64,000 bases of DNA, from the NCBI RefSeq assembly GCF_900176205.1, contig NZ_LT859959.1, positions 3,803,001 to 3,867,000 of the forward strand. The letters run 5' to 3'. Below are positions 9,371 to 18,976 of this stretch, piece by piece (positions within the stretch are counted from its first letter, which is position 1; the number at the start of each line of letters is the position of its first letter). Under the pieces are notes generated by a model. The model searched no databases. It was not told where the DNA came from and was given only the letters and a program-made list of their open reading frames with translations. Made by a program: the position numbers and the translations under genes. The stretch comes from Bradyrhizobium sp. ORS 285. Lineage in GTDB: Bacteria > Pseudomonadota > Alphaproteobacteria > Rhizobiales > Xanthobacteraceae.

Positions 9371-10372
9371 CTACCGGAACACGCCGCCGAACGGCCCACC
9401 AGCCTGTGGGGGCGGCGGCGGTGGCGGCGGCACCTGCTGGGTCTGGTACTGCGGCGGCGGACCGGGCGGACGCGGCGCGGCCTGCTTCTGCTGCGGCGGA
9501 CGCTTCTGCGCGGGTTGCGGCTGCGCCGCCGGCTTCTGATCGGGCGCGGCGCTCACGACCGTGTTCTGCGGCTCTTTGCAGTCGACCAGCCAGATGTCGT
9601 AGATCGGGTGCTCGACGCCGTGCAGGCCTGGGCTCGCGGCGAACATCCAGCCCGAGAAGATCCGCTTCACCTCGCCCTGCAAGGTGATCTCATCGACCTG
9701 CACGAAGGCATCGGTATTGGCGGCCTCGGTGGCGGGCCGGGTGTAGCAGGCGTCGGTCTTCACCCGGAGCGCGCCGAACTGCACGGTCTCGCCGATCTCC
9801 TCGTCGAAATTGATGATGCGCCCGGTGATCTTGTCGAGGCCGGAGAAGCTCGCCTTCTTGTTCACGATCTTCTGCGCCGGCGGCTCGGTCACCACCTCGT
9901 CGCCGGGCTGAATGGTCGCCGGTGTCTGCGGCACCGCGCCGTTCGGCGGGATGGCGGCATTCTGGGGCGCACCGCGCGGCGGCGCCGGCCGCTGGCCGGG
10001 CTGAGCCGGCGCAGCACCGGGCTGGCCAGGCGGCGCGACCGCGACCGGGGGATTGTTCTGCGGCAGGACCGTCGTTCCGGGCGGCGGCGCCAGCGGCTGC
10101 GATTGGACTGGGCCCGGCAAGGCAGCACCCTGCCCCGGCGGCGGACGGGTGGGCGCCGGCAGCACGCGGCCTTGCGGCAGCTCCGGAATTTCCTCCTCCT
10201 CGTCGGGCGGCGGCGGCGGCATCGGCTCTCCGCGACGCGGAATGTTGCCCGGCGGACGCGGCACGGGATCAGAGAAAATGGTCCCGATCTGGGCGCGTGC
10301 GGGCACGGCCAGCGCGAGGGATGTGGCGGCCAGGAATGCCGCGATACCGGTCAGGACGATTGTTCGGTGCAT
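9371..10372 (-). CDS. Exported proline-rich DUF2155 protein
   Basis: 333 residues from the ATG at 10372, which begins a good signal peptide (cut near AVPARAQ). Residues about 30-165 are strongly Pro/Gly-rich and acidic in part. A DUF2155 domain follows (about 166-265; it contains KITGRIINFDEEIGETVQFG and ends near HPIYDIWLVDC). The tail is again Pro/Gln-rich. DUF2155 is an alphaproteobacterial family of unknown function; the low-complexity arms suggest an envelope-spanning or scaffold role. It is common next to aat in this order. Confidence 0.85.
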   Translation of the reverse strand: MHRTIVLTGIAAFLAATSLALAVPARAQIGTIFSDPVPRPPGNIPRRGEPMPPPPPDEEEEIPELPQGRVLPAPTRPPPGQGAALPGPVQSQPLAPPPGTTVLPQNNPPVAVAPPGQPGAAPAQPGQRPAPPRGAPQNAAIPPNGAVPQTPATIQPGDEVVTEPPAQKIVNKKASFSGLDKITGRIINFDEEIGETVQFGALRVKTDACYTRPATEAANTDAFVQVDEITLQGEVKRIFSGWMFAASPGLHGVEHPIYDIWLVDCKEPQNTVVSAAPDQKPAAQPQPAQKRPPQQKQAAPRPPGPPPQYQTQQVPPPPPPPPQAGGPFGGVFR

Positions 10373-10615
10373 CTCGCGCGGCTTTATCAGGCGAATCGGG
10401 GTTCGGGACAATCAAATCGCGTCATGACCCATCCGCCGCTCTCGATCAGCCCTCCCGTTAACATGCCGAATACGGCGGGGAAAGGGCGACTTACCAGCGC
10501 ACCGCGAGGTGGCCATCCGGTTCATCCAATGAGATAGTCGCATGATCAGAAGATAGCGTGAAACCAACACGCGACAAGGCCGCGGCCACGCCGCCGTGGC
10601 GCACGGGAGAAACAC

Positions 10616-11389
10616 ATGGCTGATTCGATCAGGCTCGATGGCCGGGTCGCCGTCGTCACCGGCGCGGCCGGGGTGATCGGCGCTGCGACCATGCAGTTGC
10701 TGGCGGCACGCGGCGCCCGCATCGTCGCCGTCGACCGGCGCGAGCAGGACCTGAATGAAGCCACGCGCACCCTGCCCGCCGGCACCGAGGCGCTTGCCAT
10801 CTCCGCCGATGTCACCGACGAAGCTGAGGTCGCAGCCTACGTGCGTAAGGCCTGCGACCGCTTCGGCACGATCGACGTGTTCTTCAACAATGCCGGTATC
10901 GAGGGCGAGATCAAATCGATTACGGACTATCCGCTCGACGCGTTCCGCCGTGTGCTCGACGTCAACGTCACCGGTGTGTTCCTCGGCCTCAAGCACGTGC
11001 TGCCGGTGATGCTGAAGCAGAACCGCGGCTCGATCATCAACACCGCCTCGATCGCCGGACTGATCGGCTCGCCGCAGATCGCCGTCTACAGTGCGAGCAA
11101 GCATGCCGTCATCGGCCTGACCAAGAGCGCATCGTGGGAATGCACCGGCACCAATGTGCGCGTGAACTGCATCTGTCCCGGACTGATCGACAGCCGCATG
11201 CTGAGCGCCATCATCGAAGGCCGCAGCGGCGCCCCCGTGCCCGTCGACAAGGTCGTCGACCGCGTGCCTGCTCGCCGGCTCGGCCAGGGCTCGGAGGTCG
11301 CGGCCATCGTCGCCTTCCTCGCCTCCGACGATGCGAGCTACGTCTCCGGCGCAGCCTACACCGTCGACGGCGGCCGCACCGCCGCCTGA
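10616..11389 (+). CDS. Short-chain dehydrogenase/reductase
   Basis: 257 residues, classical SDR: cofactor loop TGAAGVIG (15-22), NNAG at 91-94, catalytic Ser145, Tyr158 and Lys162 (YSASK). Asp40 after the second strand favours NAD. The substrate is unknown; the esterase gene 44 bases downstream suggests joint action on an ester or hydroxy compound. About 240 bases of non-coding DNA separate it from the divergent DUF2155 gene. Confidence 0.88.
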   Translation: MADSIRLDGRVAVVTGAAGVIGAATMQLLAARGARIVAVDRREQDLNEATRTLPAGTEALAISADVTDEAEVAAYVRKACDRFGTIDVFFNNAGIEGEIKSITDYPLDAFRRVLDVNVTGVFLGLKHVLPVMLKQNRGSIINTASIAGLIGSPQIAVYSASKHAVIGLTKSASWECTGTNVRVNCICPGLIDSRMLSAIIEGRSGAPVPVDKVVDRVPARRLGQGSEVAAIVAFLASDDASYVSGAAYTVDGGRTAA

Positions 11390-11433
11390 AAAAGCTTTCA
11401 CATCAACCCGCTCAACTCACAGGTCGCTCGTCA

Positions 11434-12396
11434 ATGCCCGTTCAACTCGATGCCGATGCCGCAGCCGTCTACAAGGCGTTCCAGGAGGCCGGCCGTCCCG
11501 CTTATGAGACGCTGACGCCGCAGGAGGCGCGCGATTATTATCTGGCCGCGCGCACCGTGAGCAATCCCGAGCCGCCGGAGCTATCCGAGGTCAGGGATCT
11601 CGCCATCCCCGGTCCCCACGGCGCGATCCCGGCACGGCTCTATCGGCCGAAGATGGTGCGGCAGACCAACGGTCTCGCACCGGGCCTGGTGTTCTTCCAC
11701 GGCGGCGGCTGGGTGATCGGCAATCTGGACTCGCACGACGTGGCCTGTCGCGCGCTGGCGCATGAAGGCGAGCTGATCGTGATCTCGATCGACTACCGCC
11801 TGGCGCCGGAGCACAAGTTTCCCGCCGCCGTCGATGACTGCCTCGCGGCCACGCAATGGGTCGCCGACAATGCAGCGGCGCTCGGCATCGATGCTGCCAA
11901 GCTCAGCGTCGGCGGCGACTCCGCAGGCGGCAATCTTGCCGCCGTGGTCGCGTTGTCCGCGCGCGACGGCAAGGGCCCCAAGCTCTCGGGCCAGGTGCTG
12001 ATCTATCCCGCCACCGACTTCACCATGAGCCATCCCTCGCACAGCGAGCCCGAGACCAGCGTGCTGCTGACGCATTCGGTGATCCGCTGGTTTCGCGACC
12101 ACTATCTCAACAGCACAGCCGACATCCACGACTGGCGCGCCTCGCCGGCCAAAGCGGAGTCTCTGGTGGGCTTGCCACCGGCCTATGTGCTGACCGCCGG
12201 CGCCGACCCGCTGCGCGACGAAGGCGATGACTACGCCCGACGCCTGCGCGAGGCCGGCGTGCCGGTGACTCATCGTACGCATCCGGGCCAATTCCACGGC
12301 TTCTTTACCATGGGCAAGCTGCTCGATCAGGCTAATGTCGCCGCGCGCGATATCGGCGCCTGGCTGAAGCAGCTCGACTGGCCAGCGGGCATATGA
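11434..12396 (+). CDS. Alpha/beta hydrolase of the hormone-sensitive-lipase (HSL) esterase family
   Basis: 320 residues with the HSL oxyanion motif HGGGW (89-93), nucleophile Ser163 in GDSAGG, a GADPLRDEG acid region and a QFHGF histidine. Expected to hydrolyse short-chain carboxylic esters in the cytosol. The ATG at 11434 gives the usual HSL N-terminal cap length. It lies between the SDR and a small unknown gene that starts within its stop codon, giving a three-gene operon. Confidence 0.9.
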   Translation: MPVQLDADAAAVYKAFQEAGRPAYETLTPQEARDYYLAARTVSNPEPPELSEVRDLAIPGPHGAIPARLYRPKMVRQTNGLAPGLVFFHGGGWVIGNLDSHDVACRALAHEGELIVISIDYRLAPEHKFPAAVDDCLAATQWVADNAAALGIDAAKLSVGGDSAGGNLAAVVALSARDGKGPKLSGQVLIYPATDFTMSHPSHSEPETSVLLTHSVIRWFRDHYLNSTADIHDWRASPAKAESLVGLPPAYVLTAGADPLRDEGDDYARRLREAGVPVTHRTHPGQFHGFFTMGKLLDQANVAARDIGAWLKQLDWPAGI

Positions 12397-12746
12397 GCGA
12401 CCAGTTGAGACCGGACCGGGAGCTCGAGGACGCTGCGAGCGTCGAGCACGTCATGGTGTTGGGCGTCGCCTGGTTCAAACGTGAGGAATGGGACGAGGTG
12501 AAACAGATCTGCCCGGATCTGCACGACACCTACGACGAATGGCTGGCCGACGCCGAGGCTGTCGTCGACAGCCTCGCAAGCTTGGAGGGACATCAGGTCG
12601 TCAAGACCATTCTGACGGTCGACGAGCTCCGCCGGTGGAAGCGCGCCACTGGACGTGAGGTCGACGGCAGCGCCAAGTCGCGACTGAGGCAGAGGCGCGC
12701 CGGCCATCGCCATCCCGCTCCGCTCGCAAGAGCAAGGAGCGGCTGA
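12393..12746 (+). CDS. Conserved small hypothetical protein
   Basis: 117 residues, acidic N-terminal two-thirds (Trp at 27, 34, 55 and 82) and a very basic Arg/His-rich tail after about residue 85. The ATG overlaps the esterase stop by four bases (ATGA), so it is co-translated with the hydrolase. No family was recognised. Its low pI core and position suggest a cytosolic accessory protein, but nothing more can be said. Confidence 0.68.
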   Translation: MSDQLRPDRELEDAASVEHVMVLGVAWFKREEWDEVKQICPDLHDTYDEWLADAEAVVDSLASLEGHQVVKTILTVDELRRWKRATGREVDGSAKSRLRQRRAGHRHPAPLARARSG

Positions 12747-12764
12747 TCCAGCCGCTGCCCCTTT
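12738..12764 (+). terminator. Possible terminator after the SDR-esterase operon
   Basis: Perfect 8-bp stem 12738-12745 / 12749-12756 (AGCGGCTG and its complement, loop ATC) followed by GCCCCTTTCC. It overlaps the stop codon. The T run is weak. Confidence 0.4.
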
Positions 12765-12892
12765 CCGCATTCGCTGCAGGCAGCCATGCAGTGCGGAAAT
12801 TCTCGCTGATTTCGCGCTGCAACCAAGCTAGGGTCGGCGCGGCCGCCGCGATGACCACCCGGCGGCCCGCGCCCCAATAGGAATGCTGCCCG

Positions 12893-14059
12893 ATGTTCGA
12901 ACGCCTGAGCCGCCAGCCCGATGATCCCCTGCTCGCCCTGATCGGCATCTTCAAAGCCGACCCGCGGGCCGACAAGGTCGATCTCGGCGTCGGCGTCTAT
13001 CGCGACGAGGCCGGCCATTCGCCGATCTTCCGCGCGGTAAAGGCGGCCGAGCGTATGATCTGGGAGAGCCAGGACAGCAAGGCCTATGTCGCCCCGGAAG
13101 GCGATCAGGGCTTCCTGGACCTGCTGTGGACGATGGTAGGCGGCAAGGCGTCCCCGGTGCAGGCCGCTGGTGTCCAGACCCCCGGCGGCTCCGGCGCGCT
13201 GCGGCTCGCCGCCGATCTGATCCGGCAGGCCGGCACCGGCAAGATCTGGCTCGGCCTGCCGAGCTGGCCCAATCACGCCGGTATCTTCGCCGCCGTCGGG
13301 CTCGAGATCGAGACCTATCCCTATTTCGACGTCCCGTCGCAGACCCTGCTGCTCGACGGCATGCTCGAGGCCTTGCAGCGGGCCCAGCCCGGCGATGCCG
13401 TGCTGCTGCATGCCTCCTGCCACAACCCGACCGGCACCCCGTTGGGGGCCGCGGAATGGGCGCGCATCACCGAGGTCATCGCCGCCCGCGGGCTCGTGCC
13501 GCTGATCGACTCGGCCTATCAGGGATTTGGCGCCGGCTTCGATGGCGACGTCGCCGGCCTGCGCGCGATGATCGCTGCGATCCCCGAGGCGCTGGTCGCC
13601 GTGTCCTGCTCGAAATCCTTCGGGCTCTATCGCGAGCGCACCGGCGCACTGTTCGCCGTCGCCGCCAGCGAGGCTGCAGCGGCCACGGCCCGCTCCAATC
13701 TGGTCGCCATCGCCCGCACCAGCTACTCGATGCCGCCCGATCATGGCGCCGCGATCGTGAGGACGATCCTGGGCACGCCGGAGCTCTACGACGACTGGCG
13801 GGCCGAGCTTGAGTCGATGCGCGAGCGTCTCGTCAGCTTGCGCCGGGCCTTCGCGGAGGCGCTCGGTGACCGCTGGTCGAACTCGCTCGCGATCGGCCAG
13901 CAGGAGGGCATGTTCTCGCTGCTGCCGCTTTCGCCTGCAGAAGTGATGGCGCTGCGGGAGAAGCACGGCGTGTACATGCCCACCTCGGGCCGCATCAACA
14001 TTGCCGGCTTGAAGCTCGCCGACGTCGCCCGCGTCGCTGGCCTGTTCAAGGCCATCTGA
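12893..14059 (+). CDS. Aromatic amino acid / aspartate aminotransferase (class I, PLP)
   Basis: 388 residues of the TyrB/AspC subfamily of class I aminotransferases: N-terminal DPLLALIGIFKADPRADKVD-type segment, YxxxxG cofactor region, HASCHNPTGTP, DSAYQGFG and the PLP lysine Lys241 in SCSKSFGLYRERTG. Transfers amino groups between aromatic or dicarboxylic amino acids and 2-oxoglutarate. The exact specificity cannot be read. It is followed after 25 bases by a membrane protein gene. Confidence 0.92.
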   Translation: MFERLSRQPDDPLLALIGIFKADPRADKVDLGVGVYRDEAGHSPIFRAVKAAERMIWESQDSKAYVAPEGDQGFLDLLWTMVGGKASPVQAAGVQTPGGSGALRLAADLIRQAGTGKIWLGLPSWPNHAGIFAAVGLEIETYPYFDVPSQTLLLDGMLEALQRAQPGDAVLLHASCHNPTGTPLGAAEWARITEVIAARGLVPLIDSAYQGFGAGFDGDVAGLRAMIAAIPEALVAVSCSKSFGLYRERTGALFAVAASEAAAATARSNLVAIARTSYSMPPDHGAAIVRTILGTPELYDDWRAELESMRERLVSLRRAFAEALGDRWSNSLAIGQQEGMFSLLPLSPAEVMALREKHGVYMPTSGRINIAGLKLADVARVAGLFKAI

Positions 14060-14084
14060 GCGGCGGCAGGCGAGGACCACCGGC

Positions 14085-14696
14085 GTGAGCGAGATCGTGC
14101 AGGAGCGGCACAAGCTCTATGAGGACGCGATGGCCCTGACGCTGGGCACGCTGTTCGTATCGCTGGGCATGCTGATCTACAGCAAGACGGTGCTGCTGGT
14201 CGGCAGCACCGCGGGCTTGTCGTTGCTGCTGAGCTACATCAGCGGCTACGGCTTTGGGATCAGCTTCTTCCTGATCAACCTGCCGTTCTACGTGCTCGCT
14301 GTCAGGCGCATGGGCTGGCCATTCACGATCCGCACCTTCGTCGCGGTCGGCCTCGTCGCGGTGTTCTCGCGCCTCACGACGTCATGGGTCGACATCGCTG
14401 AGATCAACCCGATCTATGCCACCGTGATGGGCGCCGGCCTGACCGGCACCGGCCTGCTCATGCTATTCCGCCACCGCACCGGTCTCGGCGGCATCAACAT
14501 CCTCGCGCTCTACCTGCAGGAGCACTGGAAGATCCGCGCCGGCTATTTCCAGCTCGCGGTCGACTTCCTGATCATGATCGCCGCGTTCTTCGTCATCCCG
14601 GTCAACCGGCTGGCGCTGTCGATCCTCGGCATCGTGATCGTCAACGTGATCATCGCCATCAACCACAAGCCCGGCCGCTACATGGCGCTGAGCTGA
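14085..14696 (+). CDS. YitT/DUF161 family membrane protein
   Basis: 203 residues with about five or six membrane helices and the Gly-rich loop of DUF161 (TGTGLLMLFRHRTGLGGINILALYL). Begins with GTG. YitT-like proteins are of unknown transport function; many Proteobacteria carry one. The position 25 bases after the aminotransferase suggests co-transcription. Confidence 0.85.
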   Translation: MSEIVQERHKLYEDAMALTLGTLFVSLGMLIYSKTVLLVGSTAGLSLLLSYISGYGFGISFFLINLPFYVLAVRRMGWPFTIRTFVAVGLVAVFSRLTTSWVDIAEINPIYATVMGAGLTGTGLLMLFRHRTGLGGINILALYLQEHWKIRAGYFQLAVDFLIMIAAFFVIPVNRLALSILGIVIVNVIIAINHKPGRYMALS

Positions 14697-14933
14697 GCCG
14701 GCACGCTCAGGGAGACATCCTGCCCAGCCACCCGCGACGAGTGTTGTCGCAGATGTGCGCTGCACCTTGCCAGCCGGGCCGTTCCATGGGATGAAGGCTC
14801 TGGTATGCCAGCGATCATGGCATCCGGTTACCGATTTCCCTCCGCCCAAGCGGTGTCAGACGGGCCCGTCGGTGCGGCTGATCGCCAATACAAAATCGCA
14901 AACGCAAAACCAAGCTCTGGGGAACACCAAGGT

Positions 14934-15998
14934 ATGGCACGTAATATTCTGATTCTCGGAGCCTCCTATGGCTCCCTCCTCGGCACCAAGCTTCTGATGG
15001 CCGGCCACAATGTCACGCTGGTCTGCCGCAAGAAGACGGCGGAGCTGATCAATCGTGAGGGCACGGAGGTCCGCATCAAGCTGCGCGACGAGCCCAATCA
15101 TCGCTCGATCTTCTCGCGCGACCTGCCCGGCAAGCTCGACGCCGCCACGCCTGACGCCGTCGATCTCACGCGCTACGACCTCGTCGGCCTGGCGATGCAG
15201 GAGCCGCAATACACCAACCACACCATCCGCGTGCTGATGGTGAAGATCGCCGAGGCCAAGCTGCCGTGCCTCTCGATCATGAACATGCCGCCGCTGCCCT
15301 ACCTCAAGCGCATTCCGGCGCTCGCCAACAGCGATCTCGAAGAGGCCTACACCAATGCGCAGGTGTGGGAGCGCTTTACCCCCGGCCTCGTCACGCTGTG
15401 CTCGCCCGATCCGCAGGCCTTCCGTCCGCCGGAGGAAGGCGCCAACGTGCTGCATGTCGGCCTGCCCACGAACTTCAAGGCCGCCGCTTTCGACGATGAG
15501 AAGCACAACGCGCTGCTGCGGGAGCTCGAGCGCGACATCGACGCGGTCAGGCTCGACGGCCAGGACGTGCCGGTGAAGCTGAAGGTGTTCGACTCGCTGT
15601 TCGTGCCGGTCGCAAAGTGGTCGATGCTGCTCACGGGTAACTATCGCTGCATCACCCGTGGCGAGCCGCAGGCGATCCGCGACGCCGTGCACGGCAATCT
15701 CGCTCAGTCCAAGGCGATCTACGAGCATGTCGACGCGATCGCGCGCAAGCTCGGCGCCGATCCCAGCGACCAGGTGCCGTTCGAGAAATACGCCAAGGCA
15801 GCCGAGAGCCTGCTGAAGCCGTCTTCGGCCGCGCGTGCTGTCGCCGCCGGCGCGCCGTTCATCGAGCGCGTCGATCTCCTGGTGAAGCTGATCGCGCAGC
15901 AGATCGGCATGCCCAATCCCGAGATCGACCAGACCGTGCAGACCGTCGACTTCAAGCTCAACGAGAAGATCGTGACGGGCGGCTCGACCGCGCAGTGA
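14934..15998 (+). CDS. Ketopantoate reductase (ApbA/PanE) family protein
   Basis: 354 residues from the ATG at 14934, chosen because the Rossmann start ILGASYGSLLG follows at once. The N-terminal nucleotide-binding domain is followed by a mainly helical C-terminal domain with FDSLFVPVAKWSMLL. It is about 50 residues longer than true PanE (near 300), and the usual GxGxxG is changed to GASYGS, so an enzyme acting on another 2-oxo acid, or an opine-type dehydrogenase, is equally possible. The 237 bases upstream hold no gene. Confidence 0.72.
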   Translation: MARNILILGASYGSLLGTKLLMAGHNVTLVCRKKTAELINREGTEVRIKLRDEPNHRSIFSRDLPGKLDAATPDAVDLTRYDLVGLAMQEPQYTNHTIRVLMVKIAEAKLPCLSIMNMPPLPYLKRIPALANSDLEEAYTNAQVWERFTPGLVTLCSPDPQAFRPPEEGANVLHVGLPTNFKAAAFDDEKHNALLRELERDIDAVRLDGQDVPVKLKVFDSLFVPVAKWSMLLTGNYRCITRGEPQAIRDAVHGNLAQSKAIYEHVDAIARKLGADPSDQVPFEKYAKAAESLLKPSSAARAVAAGAPFIERVDLLVKLIAQQIGMPNPEIDQTVQTVDFKLNEKIVTGGSTAQ

Positions 15999-16099
15999 CG
16001 GCCGGCGCCGACATGCTCGGTAACCAGATGTGACTTTGCAGGAACGCGCGGCCATCGCATGGTTCGCGCGTTCTTTGATTCACATCGTTTGGAATTTCG

Positions 16100-17113
16100 A
16101 TGCCGACCTCCGGGCCTCTCGCTGTTCCCCTGCGGGCCCTGAGCTGGCTCGGCAACCAGGGCACGCGCGCCATCGTCTTGGTGCTGATCGCCGCCATCGC
16201 GGTGCCGCCGCTCGGCGAACTGGCGCGCCCCTACGTCACAGAAGCGATCTTCCTGCTGCTCTGCATCTCGTTCATGCGCGTCGACATTGCGATGCTGCGC
16301 GCGCATCTGCGCCGGCCGCTGCTGGTCGTCGCCGCGACGGCGTGGACCACCATCGCCGTGCCGCTCGCTGTCGGCACGATCGCGCGCCTGACCAGCCTTG
16401 ATACCGTCGCGCCCGAGCTGCATCTCGCGCTGATGCTGCAGGCGACGGCCTCGCCGATGATGGCCTCGCCGGCCCTCGCCGCGCTGATGGGATTAGATGC
16501 AACGCTGGTGCTGATCACGCTGGTGACGTCGACTGCGCTGGTGCCACTGACCGCGCCGCTGTTCGCCTATGTCTTCCTCGGACAGACCCTGGCGCTGTCG
16601 CCGGCCGCGCTTGGGGGGAAGCTCGCCGGCATCCTCGCCGCCGCGCTGGCCGTTGCCGTCGCGATCCGCGTCGTCTTTGGCATCGACGCGATCCGTCGAC
16701 AGCGCGCGCCGATCGACGGCGTCAACATCTGCATCCTGTTCGTGTTCGCATCAGCGATCATGGCGCACTTCCTCGCCGACCTCGTGACGAGTCCGTTCCG
16801 CATGTTGGGACTGGCGGTGCTGGCCTTCGCCGTGTTCTTCCTGCTTCTGGGTATCACGATGCTGCTGTTCCGCCATGCGGGCCGCGAACGCGCGATGGCG
16901 CTGGGCGTGATGGTGTCGCTGCGCAACATGGGGCTGATGCTGGCCGCCACCGAGGGCGCGATCCCCGGCACCACGTGGCTGTATTTCGCGATGAGTCAGT
17001 TTCCGATCCACCTCGCGCCGCAGCTGCTAAGGCCATTCGCCGAGCGGCTACGTGCGAAGCGACTTCCATCCGGCGGGACCGACCACGGCGTGATCAGCCC
17101 TGCACGGGAATGA
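16100..17113 (+). CDS. Bile acid:sodium symporter (BASS)-like transporter
   Basis: 337 residues with about nine or ten predicted membrane helices, an ATASPMMASPALAALMG crossover-type segment and a second SLRNMGLMLAA repeat typical of BASS/arsenical-pump-like carriers. Probably sodium-coupled organic anion transport; the substrate is unknown. It stands alone, followed by the amino-acid transporter region. Confidence 0.7.
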   Translation: MPTSGPLAVPLRALSWLGNQGTRAIVLVLIAAIAVPPLGELARPYVTEAIFLLLCISFMRVDIAMLRAHLRRPLLVVAATAWTTIAVPLAVGTIARLTSLDTVAPELHLALMLQATASPMMASPALAALMGLDATLVLITLVTSTALVPLTAPLFAYVFLGQTLALSPAALGGKLAGILAAALAVAVAIRVVFGIDAIRRQRAPIDGVNICILFVFASAIMAHFLADLVTSPFRMLGLAVLAFAVFFLLLGITMLLFRHAGRERAMALGVMVSLRNMGLMLAATEGAIPGTTWLYFAMSQFPIHLAPQLLRPFAERLRAKRLPSGGTDHGVISPARE

Positions 17114-17231
17114 GGCAGCGCAGCATGATCTCCTACGACGAGCCACTGCTTTCGTAGCACGGTTGCTATCACGTGTTGCCGCTGCGCACAGCCAACGCTA
17201 CGCTCCGCGCCGATTGGTGCAGGAGGATGTT

Positions 17232-18113
17232 GTGACCACATCAGACGATCAGAAGATTTCCGAAGACCGCCGCGAGGCGCTGCGCTATGCGCTCGCGATC
17301 GGCTCCGGCGCCGCGCTCGCGTCCGCAATGACAACGACGCCGGCCTCGGCACAGGCCGCCGGAGACAACACGCTCGATCGCGTCCGCGCCGCCAAAGTGC
17401 TGCGCATCGCCGTGCTGCCGGGCGAGCTGCCCTACTTCAACAAGGACCTCGCCTCCGGCACCTGGTCGGGCTTCTCGATCGAGATGGCCAACGACATCGC
17501 CAAGCTGCTCGACGTGAAGCTCGAATATGTCGAATCGACCTACGGCAATTCGGTGCTCGACCTGCAGGCCGGCAAGATCGATCTTGGCTTCGCGCTCAAC
17601 CCGACCCCGCAGCGCGCGCTGGTGATCGACTTCTGCGGTACGGTGTTTCCGCATCCGTTCGGCGCCATGCTGAAGAAGGGCATCGAAGCCAAGACCTGGA
17701 ACGACATCAACAAGCCGGAGATCAAGATCGCCGTCGACGTTGGCTCCGCCAACGAGGCGGTGGCGCGGCGGTTCGCGCCGAACGCGACCATCAAGTCGCT
17801 GAAGTCGCGCGACGAGGTGATGCTGGAGATGGCCTCGGGTCGCGTCGACGTCGTCGTCAACGCCCTGATCCTCGGTCTCACCGCGATCGCCAAGAACCCC
17901 AATCTCGGCACCTACAAGATCCTGCAGTCGCCATCGGTCGCGATCCCCTCCAGCATGGGCGTCCGCCGCGAGTCCGACAAGCGCTGGCGCGACTTCCTGG
18001 CGGTGTGGATCGACTACAACCGCGGCATCGGCCAGATGCGCGAATGGTTCATCAAGGGCCTGGGCCTCGCCGGCGTCAAGGCCGAGGACGTGCCGGTGGA
18101 AGTGAACATCTGA
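17232..18113 (+). CDS. ABC transporter substrate-binding protein, polar amino acid type (family 3)
   Basis: 293 residues from the GTG at 17232, chosen for the excellent AGGAGGAT ribosome site at 17220-17227. The N-terminus has a Tat-like arginine pair (DRREALRYAL) and a cleavage region PASAQA near residue 41. The mature part is an SBP family 3 lobe (VLRIAVLPGELPYFN, GFSIEMANDIAKLL, GKIDLGF). It should bind a polar amino acid or similar ligand in the periplasm. The matching permease lies downstream but is convergent, on the other strand, and no ATPase gene is present. Confidence 0.88.
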   Translation: MTTSDDQKISEDRREALRYALAIGSGAALASAMTTTPASAQAAGDNTLDRVRAAKVLRIAVLPGELPYFNKDLASGTWSGFSIEMANDIAKLLDVKLEYVESTYGNSVLDLQAGKIDLGFALNPTPQRALVIDFCGTVFPHPFGAMLKKGIEAKTWNDINKPEIKIAVDVGSANEAVARRFAPNATIKSLKSRDEVMLEMASGRVDVVVNALILGLTAIAKNPNLGTYKILQSPSVAIPSSMGVRRESDKRWRDFLAVWIDYNRGIGQMREWFIKGLGLAGVKAEDVPVEVNI

Positions 18114-18133
18114 GGGAAGCACCGCTCTTTCCG

Positions 18134-18257
18134 CCGTCATTGCGAGGAGCGCAGCGACGAAGCAATCCAGGGCTCAGGTTGCCGCCCTGGATTGCTTCGC
18201 TTCGCTCGCAATGACGGAGAAATTCGATGGAGCCTTGCTTCGCCCCTCGCAATGACG
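18134..18257. repeat. Dispersed palindromic repeat with an extra partial copy
   Basis: GTCATTGCGAGGAGCGCAGC at 18136-18155 is mirrored by a reverse-complement arm ending at 18216 (GCTCGCAATGAC), with an internal CCAGGG/CCCTGG loop; a third partial copy (CCCTCGCAATGACGG) ends at 18257. This sequence type recurs through Bradyrhizobium chromosomes. Here it separates two convergent genes and may end transcription from both. Confidence 0.8.
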
Positions 18258-18273
18258 GCTGATAGCTTACCTC

Positions 18274-18942
18274 TCACGCCTTGTCGTAGCTCATGCCGCG
18301 CTCGAAGCGGCGGCCGAGCAGCGTGGCCGGGAACAGGATGGCGAAATAGATGATCGCGATGATGGTATAGACCTCGAGCGGCCGGTAGGTGTCGGCGTTG
18401 ATGAGCGTCGCGTTGTAGACGAGATCCGGCACCGCGATCACCGACACAAGAGAAGTGTTCTTCAGCTGCGTCACCGACTGGTTGACGTAGGGCGCGAGCA
18501 TCGGCTTCAGCGCCTGCGGCAGGATCACGAGCCGCATCATCCGCCACGGGCGCAGGCCAAGCGCGCGCGCCGCGTCCCACTGGCCGCGCGGCACGCTCTC
18601 GATGCTGCCGCGGATGATCTCGGCATAGAACGCCCCGCCATACAGCGACAGCACGGTCACCGCCGCGACATGCGCCGGGATGTTGACGCCGATCACCACG
18701 GGGAACGCGTAGTAGAACCAGATGATCTGCACCAAGAGCGGCGTGCAGCGGAACAGCTCGATATAGGCGATCAGCAGCCAGTCGATCACCACGGGGCGGC
18801 GCAGCCTGATGATGCCGACGAGCAGCCCGATGAGCGTGCCGAGCACAATTGTGCCCAGCGTATAGGCCATGGTCCAGCCCAGCCCCACCCAGAACAGGTG
18901 GCTGTATTTGCCGAGAATGGCAAAATCCCAGGTGTAGTTCAT
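18274..18942 (-). CDS. Amino acid ABC transporter permease (HisM/GlnP type)
   Basis: 222 residues, about five membrane helices, with the EAA loop EIIRGSIESVPRGQWDAARA that docks the ATPase and the FRCTPLLVQIIWFYYA segment of polar amino-acid permeases. It is the last gene of a leftward set (SDR, DadA-like oxidase, permease) and faces the substrate-binding protein gene across the palindromic repeat. Only one permease and no ATPase gene are here, so partners must come from elsewhere. Confidence 0.9.
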   Translation of the reverse strand: MNYTWDFAILGKYSHLFWVGLGWTMAYTLGTIVLGTLIGLLVGIIRLRRPVVIDWLLIAYIELFRCTPLLVQIIWFYYAFPVVIGVNIPAHVAAVTVLSLYGGAFYAEIIRGSIESVPRGQWDAARALGLRPWRMMRLVILPQALKPMLAPYVNQSVTQLKNTSLVSVIAVPDLVYNATLINADTYRPLEVYTIIAIIYFAILFPATLLGRRFERGMSYDKA

Positions 18943-18976
18943 CGCGGCTCCGAGCCTTGCGAGGTATCGCGGCTCA